Shown here: piece by piece, positions 1 to 4,816 of the stretch
Position numbering within the stretch: the first letter of the stretch is position 1
Layout: each line of letters starts with the position of its first letter
Assembly: GCA_017537045.1 (NCBI GenBank)
Contig: JAFYLN010000129.1
Span: forward strand, 1 to 5,046
Length of the DNA stretch: 5,046 nucleotides
From: Oscillospiraceae bacterium
GTDB lineage: Bacteria > Bacillota_A > Clostridia > Oscillospirales > Oscillospiraceae
Direction: 5' to 3'
Notes under the pieces: generated by a model
Databases searched by the model: none
Told to the model about the DNA's origin: nothing
The model's input: only the letters and a program-made list of their open reading frames with translations
Program-made: the position numbers and the translations under genes

Positions 1-33
1 ATCATCCGCCGTGTCCAGGACACCCTGGAAGGC
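1..33 (+). other. upstream flotillin coding fragment in a different frame (frameshifted)
   Basis: Read from base 1, this stretch gives IIRRVQDTLEG, which matches the SPFH-domain segment just before the conserved LEGH of FloT-type flotillins. In this frame the reading continues TCVKS and stops at TAG 49-51. The expected next residues, H-M-R-E-I-V-G, are read instead from base 33 in the frame of the main coding region, so C33 serves both Gly and His codons. One missing C (GGCCAC reduced to GGCACAT) explains this completely. The fragment and the downstream coding region therefore belong to one gene. No slippery heptamer is present, so a sequencing or assembly error near a contig edge, or a real mutation, is more likely than programmed frameshifting. 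Confidence 0.8.
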
Positions 34-35
34 AC

Positions 36-1106
36 ATGCGTGAAATCGTAGGCCAGATGAAGCTGGAGGAAATGGTCATTGACCGTAAGGCCTTCGGTGA
101 GCGTGTCCAGGAGAACGCCGTTCCCGACCTGCAGAAGATGGGTCTGGAAATGATCTCCTTCAATGTCCAGTCCTTCTCTGACCAGAACAACGTAATTGAA
201 GACCTGGGTATCGACAACATCTCCCAGATCAAGAAGGGCGCAGCAATCGCTAAGGCCCAGGCTGACCGTGACATCGCTATCTCCCAGGCTCAGGCAGCCA
301 AGGAAGCCAATGATGCCCGTGTCCAGGCCGATATGGAAATTGCAGAGAAGCAGACCTCTCTGGCAATTCGTCAGGCAGAGCTGAAGCAGCAGTCCGATGC
401 AAAGAAGGCTGAAGCCGACGCAGCCTATAAGATCCAGGAGCAGGAACAGCGTAAGACCATTGAAATCACCTCCGCCAACGCAAACATTGCAAAGGCTGAG
501 CGTGAAGCTGAGCTGAAGGCCCGTGAGGTCGAAGTTAAGAAGCAGACCCTGGATGCTGAGATCCGCGCAAAGGCTGACGCAGAGCGTTACCGCCAGGAGC
601 AGGAAGCCCAGGCACAGCTCTTTAAGCGCCAGAAGGAAGCAGAAGCCAAGCGCTTCGAGCAGGAGCAGGAAGCTCTGGCAGCCATGAAGCTGGCAGAAGC
701 TGAAAAGTTCGCCCGGGAGCAGGAAGCTGCCGGTATCGCTGCTGTCGGTAAGGCAGAAGCTGAAGCCATCCGTGCCAAGGCACTGGCGGAAGCTGAAGGT
801 ATCGATAAGAAGGCAGAAGCAATGAAGAAGTACGGCGAAGCCGCAGTGGTCGAAATGATCATGGCCGCTCTGCCCGAGATCGCCAAGAACGTTGCCGAGC
901 CTCTGAGCAAGGTCGACAAGATCACCATGTACGGTGAAGGCAACTCCGCCAAGCTGGTGGGCGATATCGTCAACAGCACCACCCAGATTACCGAAGGTAT
1001 TTCCGCCGGTATGGGCATTGACCTGAAGAGCATCCTGTTGGGTGCAATGGGCTCCAAGCTGCTGGGTGATAAAACGGAAGTGGTCGTGGTGGACAACGAT
1101 CAGTAA
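36..1106 (+). CDS. flotillin (SPFH/band 7 family, FloT/YuaG-like), 5'-truncated
   Basis: Flotillins are membrane-anchored scaffold proteins that oligomerise and organise membrane microdomains. Visible here are the end of the SPFH domain (about residues 1-75, counting from the Met at 36, with DLQKMGLEMISFNV), then a long Ala/Glu/Lys/Gln-rich coiled coil with many AEAE-type repeats (about 75-265). The conserved flotillin C-terminal region follows, with AEPLSKVDKIT (287-297) and GIDLKSIL, and an acidic-polar tail ends the protein. B. subtilis FloT is about 509 residues, so roughly 130-150 residues, including the N-terminal membrane anchor, lie upstream of the window. The Met at 36 is an internal residue of the LEGHM motif, not a true start; the preceding codons sit in another frame because of an apparent one-base deletion at about 33. 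Codons are strongly biased (CTG, AAG, CAG, CGT, GGT), which suggests high expression. The family call is very secure; the FloT rather than YqiK subgroup is likely from the C-terminus. Confidence 0.95.
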   Translation: MREIVGQMKLEEMVIDRKAFGERVQENAVPDLQKMGLEMISFNVQSFSDQNNVIEDLGIDNISQIKKGAAIAKAQADRDIAISQAQAAKEANDARVQADMEIAEKQTSLAIRQAELKQQSDAKKAEADAAYKIQEQEQRKTIEITSANANIAKAEREAELKAREVEVKKQTLDAEIRAKADAERYRQEQEAQAQLFKRQKEAEAKRFEQEQEALAAMKLAEAEKFAREQEAAGIAAVGKAEAEAIRAKALAEAEGIDKKAEAMKKYGEAAVVEMIMAALPEIAKNVAEPLSKVDKITMYGEGNSAKLVGDIVNSTTQITEGISAGMGIDLKSILLGAMGSKLLGDKTEVVVVDNDQ

Positions 1107-1118
1107 GGAAACACCGCG

Positions 1119-1147
1119 AAGAGGGCTCCCGTGTGGAGCCCTCTTTT
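1119..1147 (+). terminator. intrinsic terminator after the flotillin gene
   Basis: A perfect 11-bp inverted repeat, AAGAGGGCTCC (1119-1129) and GGAGCCCTCTT (1135-1145), encloses a five-base loop (CGTGT). The descending arm runs into a short T-run (TCTTTT, 1142-1147). It starts 12 bases after the flotillin stop codon. The T-run is short and is broken by G1148, so some readthrough into the downstream genes is plausible. Only 28 bases separate it from the next start codon. Confidence 0.88.
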
Positions 1148-1175
1148 GTAAAAAAGAGAATTGAGAGGTAATATT

Positions 1176-1559
1176 ATGGAAATTGCTTCTACTGGTTTTG
1201 GTTTTTTCGCAGTATACCAACTTATGTTTATCGCCATTTTTTTGGTGGTGCTTAGTACGTTTGTTTTTAACGGAATACGTGGCTTTAAGCAGTGGAGAAA
1301 GAACAACAATTCTCCCAGACTGACTGTTCCGGCAACTGTGGTTACAAAGCGAACTGATGTGACCCATCGTCGCAGAGGCGGTACGAATGGTCATCACCAT
1401 TATCACACATCCACTACCTATTATGTAACCTTCGAGGTGGAAAGTGGAGACCGGATGGAACTGCACTTACAAGGCTTTGAATACGGTCTTCTTGTAGAGG
1501 GAGACAAGGGTAAGCTTAGCTTCCAGGGAACCAGATTCCTTGGTTTTGAGCGTACATAA
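1176..1559 (+). CDS. DUF2500 family membrane protein
   Basis: The predicted protein has 127 residues. It has one N-terminal transmembrane helix (about 12-32), a basic stretch (KQWRKNN, 38-44), then a soluble beta-rich domain. The pattern SPRLTVPATVVTKR, YYVTFEVESGDRMEL and GDKGKLSFQGTRFLGFER is characteristic of DUF2500, the family of E. coli YhhM, and the length fits. Function is unknown. A basic and His-rich loop (HRRRGG then HHHYH, residues 64-77) precedes the YYVTFE strand and could bind metal; that is inference. ATG 1176 is preferred over the in-frame TTG at 1161 because GAGAGG (1163-1168) lies seven bases before it and the protein then begins with a normal short cytoplasmic segment. The gene closely follows the flotillin terminator and has no room for its own canonical promoter in the gap. 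Its stop codon touches a possible start of the next gene (TAATG). Confidence 0.9.
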   Translation: MEIASTGFGFFAVYQLMFIAIFLVVLSTFVFNGIRGFKQWRKNNNSPRLTVPATVVTKRTDVTHRRRGGTNGHHHYHTSTTYYVTFEVESGDRMELHLQGFEYGLLVEGDKGKLSFQGTRFLGFERT

Positions 1560-1560
1560 T

Positions 1561-1565
1561 GGGAG
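1561..1565 (+). promoter_or_regulatory. ribosome binding site deciding the start at 1574
   Basis: GGGAG lies eight bases before ATG 1574. The upstream in-frame ATG at 1559 overlaps the previous stop (TAATG) but has no purine-rich site before it. This favours 1574, although translational coupling from 1559 remains possible. Confidence 0.55.
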
Positions 1566-1573
1566 CTAGTGCT

Positions 1574-2011
1574 ATGGCAAATGAATTATGTGTATTTTGC
1601 GGACAAAAGCCCGGCGCGTTCCGCAGCGCTACGATTGCTTGCGGCAATACCATTCAGATTGCCTGCAAATCCTGTGAGAAAGAACTGAAAGGCCTTGATG
1701 AAATAGAAATCTGCCGGAAGGCACTGATCAGAGGCATTGCAGAAAAACCTGAGCGTATTCGCGCAAGAATTGAATTGCTGACCGAGGCAGAGAATCATCG
1801 CCTTAAATGCCTGCGTTGTGGCAGCAATCTTACGTTTATGAAGGTGCAGACACTGGATAACAGTCCTATGAAGGATTCCGTTTTTATGGATACCTTTGAT
1901 GTTTTGCCTGCTTATTGCGAAAGCTGCGGCAAATATGAGTTTTACAATCCGGATATTATTCGGAAAGATAAATACCTTGCATATCTGATCTGGAAAGATT
2001 CGCAAGGTTAA
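1574..2011 (+). CDS. putative zinc-ribbon protein with two Cys clusters
   Basis: The predicted protein has 145 residues and no membrane segment, so it is probably cytoplasmic. There are two Cys clusters. The N-terminal one has CVFC (6-9), a single C23 and CKSC (31-34). The C-terminal one has CLRCG (79-83) and CESCG (115-119), separated by 32 residues. Paired CxxC knuckles of this kind normally bind structural zinc, and C-terminal segments ending AYCESCGKYEFYNP are common in small Firmicute zinc-ribbon proteins of unknown role. A charged, probably helical linker (about 35-75) joins the two. No catalytic motif was recognised, so a role in nucleic acid or protein binding is only inferred. The start could be ATG 1559, giving five more residues; 1574 is preferred for its Shine-Dalgarno site. 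It sits between the DUF2500 gene and a small membrane protein gene, in the same apparent transcription unit. Confidence 0.85.
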   Translation: MANELCVFCGQKPGAFRSATIACGNTIQIACKSCEKELKGLDEIEICRKALIRGIAEKPERIRARIELLTEAENHRLKCLRCGSNLTFMKVQTLDNSPMKDSVFMDTFDVLPAYCESCGKYEFYNPDIIRKDKYLAYLIWKDSQG

Positions 2012-2024
2012 AGAAAGGAATAAA

Positions 2025-2249
2025 ATGTTCGAGTTACTTACCATTGCATTGTTTATTTGGCTGGTGGCTAAAGCCATTGGCCTTGCATTCAAGCTGACAT
2101 GGGGTGTTGCTAAAATTATCGCAAGTATTCTGATTGGGCTGGCGTTCCCAGCGCTGATCGTTTGCTTTCTCTTTGTAGGCGGCATAGCTCTGCTGGTGCC
2201 AGTTGCAATAATCGGCATTGCAGCAGGTATTCTAAAGGCTTGCTTGTAA
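2025..2249 (+). CDS. small hydrophobic membrane protein, unknown function
   Basis: The predicted protein has 74 residues and is almost entirely hydrophobic. One segment covers about residues 3-22, and a second hydrophobic stretch (about 31-69) is long enough for one or two membrane passes. Lys15, Lys23 and Lys30 fall in or near the first loop. The protein is rich in Ile, Ala, Leu and Gly and has no recognised domain. ATG 2025 follows AAAGGA (2014-2019) with five bases between, and the gene starts 13 bases after the zinc-ribbon stop codon, consistent with an operon. Coding is supported by the ribosome binding site, the tight spacing and the clear membrane-protein composition. Holin-like or stress-type small membrane proteins have this appearance, but nothing specific supports either. 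Confidence 0.8.
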   Translation: MFELLTIALFIWLVAKAIGLAFKLTWGVAKIIASILIGLAFPALIVCFLFVGGIALLVPVAIIGIAAGILKACL

Positions 2250-2276
2250 GTCTAAAAGAGTTAAGGAGGAAGAATT

Positions 2277-2957
2277 ATGAAATATGAAATTAAAGGCGGG
2301 AGCTTTCCCGTTGTCATTTGCAATCTGGAAAACGGTGAGAAGATGATCACCGAAAAGGGTTCTATGGCTTGGATGAGTCCCAATATGCAGATGGAGACCC
2401 ATGGCGGTGGCCTGGGCAAGATGTTCAGCAAGGCATTCTCTGGTGAGAGTATGTTCCAGAATCATTACACCGCAAGAGGCGGTGCCGGTATGATTGCCTT
2501 TACATCCAGTTTTCCTGGTGAAATCAAGGTTCTGGAAATCGGTCCCGGTCAGGAGTTCATTGTTCAGAAGAGTGCATTCCTGGCATCTGAAGCAGGTGTA
2601 AACCTGTCCATCCACTTCCAGAAGCGTCTGGGTGCCGGTTTCTTCGGTGGTGAAGGTTTTATCATGCAGCGGCTTTCCGGTCGCGGTACTGCCTTCGTGG
2701 AGATTGACGGCGATCTGATGGAGTACAACCTGAAGCCTGGTCAGAGTATTGTTGTAGATACCGGTAACGTTGCAGGCTTTGAGCCTTCCGTTCAGATGGA
2801 CATCCAGATGGTGCCCGGCGCCAAGAATATCTTCTTTGGCGGTGAGGGTTTGTTTAACACGGTTTTGACCGGTCCTGGCAGAGTATGGCTGCAGACCATG
2901 CCCATCTACAACGTAGCCAATGCTATTCGTCCTTACATCCCTACCAAGAGTGACTAA
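2277..2957 (+). CDS. AIM24 / TIGR00266 family protein
   Basis: The predicted protein has 226 residues, the usual size for bacterial members of the AIM24 (TIGR00266) family. Family features include MKYEIKGGSFPVV at the N-terminus, WMSPNMQMET (32-41), AFTSSFPGEIKVLEI (74-88), FFGGEG and GPGRVWLQTMP (199-209). The fold is beta-rich with internal pseudo-symmetry; the sequence shows this as two FFGGEG...LxGxG repeats at about 122-142 and 186-206. Fungal Aim24 is linked to mitochondrial inner-membrane organisation. Bacterial members have no settled biochemical role and often lie near stress or membrane genes. The protein has no signal peptide or transmembrane helix. A perfect AAGGAGGA (2263-2270) six bases before ATG 2277 and favourable codons (GGT, CTG, AAG) suggest good expression. 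Identification is firm; the function is unknown. Confidence 0.95.
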   Translation: MKYEIKGGSFPVVICNLENGEKMITEKGSMAWMSPNMQMETHGGGLGKMFSKAFSGESMFQNHYTARGGAGMIAFTSSFPGEIKVLEIGPGQEFIVQKSAFLASEAGVNLSIHFQKRLGAGFFGGEGFIMQRLSGRGTAFVEIDGDLMEYNLKPGQSIVVDTGNVAGFEPSVQMDIQMVPGAKNIFFGGEGLFNTVLTGPGRVWLQTMPIYNVANAIRPYIPTKSD

Positions 2958-2962
2958 TTGCC

Positions 2963-3130
2963 ATGGAGGAAAGAGAAGAGGAAGCGGTGTTCATCCTGTG
3001 GGTGAACTGGGATCGCCGAGTTATTTCCTTCTCTGAAGAAAATGGGTTTGAGAAATTAGCTTTTCCCACCTATGAGGAGAAGTTTAAGTTCGCCATCGAC
3101 CGAGGAAATGAAGGATTTGGAATCCAGTAA
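2963..3130 (+). CDS. small conserved-looking hypothetical protein (55 aa)
   Basis: This short open frame fills the gap between the AIM24 gene, whose stop ends five bases upstream, and the LURP-one gene. The Shine-Dalgarno site of the latter overlaps this stop codon (TAAGGAGGA). The product runs MEEREEEAVFILWVNWDRR, then FSEENGFEKLAFPTYEEKF and ends GFGIQ. It is soluble, with aromatic and acidic residues. The core WVNWDRRVISFSEENGFEKL resembles small unannotated proteins of gut Clostridia as I recall them, but I cannot name a family. The start is uncertain. ATG 2963 has no good site before it and is itself followed by GGAGGA, whereas GTG 2987 (giving MFILWVNW..., 47 residues) has AGAGGA (2977-2982) four bases upstream. 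The exact fit between neighbours is the main argument for a real gene. Confidence 0.7.
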   Translation: MEEREEEAVFILWVNWDRRVISFSEENGFEKLAFPTYEEKFKFAIDRGNEGFGIQ

Positions 3131-3141
3131 GGAGGAATCCT

Positions 3142-3639
3142 ATGAAGCTCTACATAAAAGAAAAGGTATTCTCCTGGGGCGATAAGTTCACGGTCAAGGA
3201 TGCCTACGGAGAAGATAAATATATCGTGGAAGGTGAAGTGTTTACCTTTGGTAAAAAACTCCATGTGTATGATAGATCCGGCAGGGAAGTAGCCTTCATC
3301 AAACAGGAGGTCTGGAGCTTCCTGCCCAGATTCTATGTATTTTGTGGTGATCGGCAGGTCGCGGAGATCAAGAAAGAATTTACTTTCCTGTTCCCCAGAT
3401 ATACCATTGAGGGCCTGGGTTGGGAGATCGAAGGCAGCTTCATGGCCCATGATTATCAGATTACAAAAAACGGTCGTAACATCGTGACCATCAGCAAAGA
3501 ATGGATGACCTGGGGCGATAGCTACGAGTTGGACATTGTAGATCCCGCTGACGAATTGGTAGCATTGGCAGTGGTTATTGCAATTGATTGTGTGACAGAA
3601 TCCAATTCCGGAGCAAAGGTGACGGTTTCCAGCAATTAG
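3142..3639 (+). CDS. LURP-one-related / Tubby C-terminal-like protein (YxjI-like)
   Basis: The predicted protein has 165 residues and aligns from end to end with what I recall of B. subtilis YxjI, a LURP-one-related (formerly DUF567) protein. Shared features include the opening KxKVFSWGDKFTVKD, GEVFTFGKKLHVYD (31-44), repeated short strands such as QVAEIKKEFTF, the GSFMAHDYQI segment, WMTWGDSYELDI and a closing hydrophobic helix (LVALAVVIAIDCV). The family has the Tubby/phospholipid-scramblase beta-barrel fold with a central helix. Members in that superfamily bind membranes or lipids, but bacterial function is unproven. ATG 3142 follows AAGGAGGA (3129-3136) at five bases, a site overlapping the stop of the 55-residue gene and suggesting coupling. 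It is followed by small membrane protein genes. The family assignment is firm; a lipid-related role is inferred from the fold and neighbours. Confidence 0.93.
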   Translation: MKLYIKEKVFSWGDKFTVKDAYGEDKYIVEGEVFTFGKKLHVYDRSGREVAFIKQEVWSFLPRFYVFCGDRQVAEIKKEFTFLFPRYTIEGLGWEIEGSFMAHDYQITKNGRNIVTISKEWMTWGDSYELDIVDPADELVALAVVIAIDCVTESNSGAKVTVSSN

Positions 3640-3656
3640 CAAAGGAGGACTATGAG

Positions 3657-4061
3657 ATGAAAAAGGCTACATCATTGACCATCGGAGCGGTACTGGCTGC
3701 ACTTGCTGTTTGCTTTGTGGCCTATGCAGCCGGTCATCCTGAAGCATCCTTTCACTGGAGTAACCGCGTAACTTTCATGCTCTATGGAGCATATATATGG
3801 CTGCTTCTGAAATACCTCATCGATATTCCATTTCTCGCGAAGAAAAGGAAAGAACAAGGCCGTGGCAATATGATTTCCGCGCTGGGTTATTTCTGCATGG
3901 CAGTTGTATTCTTCCTGATGGAAGTGACGGGAGACACGGTAAATCTGTTTACTATTATCAGAGGATTCATTGTAGTTTGTGCAATAGATTTTGAAATTGA
4001 AAATATTCACTTCTGGAAAAATCGAAAAGAAGCTAAATCGGAAAAGGAGGGGCTGCAATGA
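3657..4061 (+). CDS. four-helix integral membrane protein, unknown function
   Basis: The predicted protein has 134 residues. Four hydrophobic segments are visible at about 7-24, 38-60, 72-91 and 97-113. A basic loop (AKKRKEQGRG, 61-70) lies between the second and third, and a charged cytoplasmic tail (WKNRKEAKSEKEG) ends it. The first helix could be an uncleaved signal anchor after MKKATS. No known family was recognised. ATG 3657 is chosen because AAAGGAGG (3641-3648) lies eight bases before it. A longer frame opening at 3588 would overlap the LURP-one gene by 52 bases and add a non-hydrophobic leader, so it is rejected. ATG 3652 is out of frame and stops at once. The stop overlaps the next start as ATGA (4058-4061), which indicates translational coupling with the following membrane protein. 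Confidence 0.85.
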   Translation: MKKATSLTIGAVLAALAVCFVAYAAGHPEASFHWSNRVTFMLYGAYIWLLLKYLIDIPFLAKKRKEQGRGNMISALGYFCMAVVFFLMEVTGDTVNLFTIIRGFIVVCAIDFEIENIHFWKNRKEAKSEKEGLQ

Positions 4062-4345
4062 ATGAAACATTCGTTTGGTGCAGCATTCTTGCCGTAATTG
4101 TCTTTGCTATTCAATACGTTCTCTGTCTCAAAGCCAACAGAAAGGCTTTCAAACTCATCCCAGCATACATTATTGCTGCGTTCTATGCCATTGCTGTTTT
4201 CTTGTGGTTGCTTGATATAGTTAACGGACGTGGTGGAGTTGCGATATGGATGATATTTGCTTTCATTATCGCAATTGCTAATACTGTCGCGCTTGGTGCA
4301 GATATTATTGCCTGGGGTGTTTATAGGCAAATTTCAAAAAGGTAA
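4058..4345 (+). CDS. three-helix small membrane protein, unknown function
   Basis: The predicted protein has 95 residues with hydrophobic segments at about 5-24, 33-53 and 61-88. Short loops carry basic residues (KANRKAFK) and the C-terminus is basic (YRQISKR). No domain was recognised. The start overlaps the preceding stop by four bases (ATGA) and is served by AAGGAGG (4044-4050) seven bases upstream, inside the end of the previous gene. The tight coupling suggests that the two products are made in fixed ratio and may form a complex, which is inference. The codons are noticeably more AT-rich than those of the flotillin and AIM24 genes. Confidence 0.85.
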   Translation: MNETFVWCSILAVIVFAIQYVLCLKANRKAFKLIPAYIIAAFYAIAVFLWLLDIVNGRGGVAIWMIFAFIIAIANTVALGADIIAWGVYRQISKR

Positions 4346-4368
4346 GAAGTGTGCGAAACCAACCGAGA

Positions 4369-4379
4369 AAGGAGTGTAA
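4369..4379 (+). repeat. shared 11-base leader, copy 1 (with RBS)
   Basis: AAGGAGTGTAA begins 15 bases before GTG 4384. The same 11 bases occur at 4584-4594, at exactly the same distance from the next start. The Shine-Dalgarno core AAGGAG explains six of them. The match in spacing and in the first codons (RTG AAR AAA) suggests a copied initiation region or a common constraint. Confidence 0.6.
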
Positions 4380-4383
4380 CTGT

Positions 4384-4566
4384 GTGAAGAAAGTCATTTT
4401 TGGTGGATTGTTATTTATTGGCGGTGCCATTATGTATTCTGTTGGTGTATTAGGTTTTGCTGATATGGATGTTCAAGCAAACTATATGCTTACACCTCAG
4501 TATATAGGTATTGCAGCTATGCTTGTTGGAATCGCACTCGGATTTTGGGGACTGAAAAAGGATTAA
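4384..4566 (+). CDS. two-helix small membrane protein (GTG start), unknown function
   Basis: The predicted protein has 60 residues: MKKVIFGGLLFIGGAIMYSV then a second hydrophobic segment (about 41-56) and a basic end (GLKKD). It should form a hairpin with the short loop DMDVQANYMLTPQY between the helices. GTG 4384 is taken as the start because AAAGGAG (4368-4374) lies nine bases before it. The in-frame GTG at 4351 would add the polar leader VRNQPRKECNCV and has no ribosome binding site. Gly-rich helix packing motifs (GGLLFIGG) are evident. No family was recognised. This is among the most AT-rich parts of the window, with about 21 G/C in the first 60 bases by hand count, unlike the upstream genes. 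Confidence 0.75.
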   Translation: MKKVIFGGLLFIGGAIMYSVGVLGFADMDVQANYMLTPQYIGIAAMLVGIALGFWGLKKD

Positions 4567-4583
4567 GTCAATTCAAACCTCAC

Positions 4584-4594
4584 AAGGAGTGTAA
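4584..4594 (+). repeat. shared 11-base leader, copy 2 (with RBS)
   Basis: AAGGAGTGTAA is identical to 4369-4379 and lies 15 bases before ATG 4599. It contains the Shine-Dalgarno core that fixes the start of the DUF4177 gene. Confidence 0.6.
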
Positions 4595-4598
4595 TTTT

Positions 4599-4784
4599 AT
4601 GAAAAAATACGAGTATGTAAATTTGGATATAAGCACTTGGTTTGGTGCAGGCACGGAAGAGCATCGACAAGTAATTGATGAATATGCTGCAAAAGGTTAT
4701 CGGTATGTGGGATTCATTCCTACAGATATCAATGACCACGGTAAAATTAAACAGATCGATCTGATCTTTGAAATTGAAATATAA
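4599..4784 (+). CDS. DUF4177 family small protein
   Basis: The predicted protein has 61 residues: MKKYEYVNLDIS, then EEHRQVIDEYAAKGYRYV and a closing strand ending QIDLIFEIEI. The arrangement of an N-terminal KKxEY strand, a helix ending in a Gly followed by an aromatic and Val (AAKGYRYVG), and a closing beta-strand is typical of DUF4177 (about 55-65 residues). Family members are small alpha/beta proteins of unknown function. It is soluble, unlike its upstream neighbours. ATG 4599 is used because AAGGAG (4584-4589) lies nine bases upstream. A longer frame opening at 4545 would overlap the previous gene and includes the leader sequence itself, so it is rejected. The DUF4177 call is moderately strong, since the family is short and variable. 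Confidence 0.82.
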   Translation: MKKYEYVNLDISTWFGAGTEEHRQVIDEYAAKGYRYVGFIPTDINDHGKIKQIDLIFEIEI

Positions 4785-4816
4785 TCTCTTACATTGATGC
4801 TAAGGTGGTGAAACGA

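Noticed and set aside
587..1096. Long open frame on the - strand opposite the flotillin gene (169 residues)
   Set aside because: It is an antisense by-product of the Ala/Glu/Lys-rich biased codons. It gives a Ser/Ala-rich nonsense product and has no ribosome binding site.
36..1106. Flotillin gene truly starting at ATG 36
   Set aside because: There is no ribosome binding site before it, and the upstream bases encode the conserved preceding residues in another frame.
1146..1174. TTGTAA and TAATAT with 17-base spacing as a promoter for the DUF2500 gene
   Set aside because: Each hexamer matches only 4 of 6, and transcription would begin after the start codon, omitting the ribosome binding site.
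1586..2218. Open frame on the - strand across the zinc-ribbon and 74-residue genes
   Set aside because: It spans two + strand genes with good ribosome binding sites and clear protein features; the antisense product shows no domain.
3672..4070. Open frame on the - strand opposite the four-helix membrane protein gene
   Set aside because: It lies fully inside a well-supported + strand gene, with no leader signal and a composition unlike any neighbour.
4752..4763. Perfect 12-base palindrome CAGATCGATCTG
   Set aside because: It lies inside the DUF4177 coding region. A 12-base palindrome is expected about once in 4 kb by chance, and no second copy was seen.
4780..4785. TATAAT at the end of the DUF4177 gene as a promoter -10 for the last gene
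   Set aside because: The hexamer is perfect and the distance to ATG 4817 is workable. However, no -35 lies at 16-18 bases (CGATCT there), there is no extended -10, and it overlaps an AT-rich stop codon.
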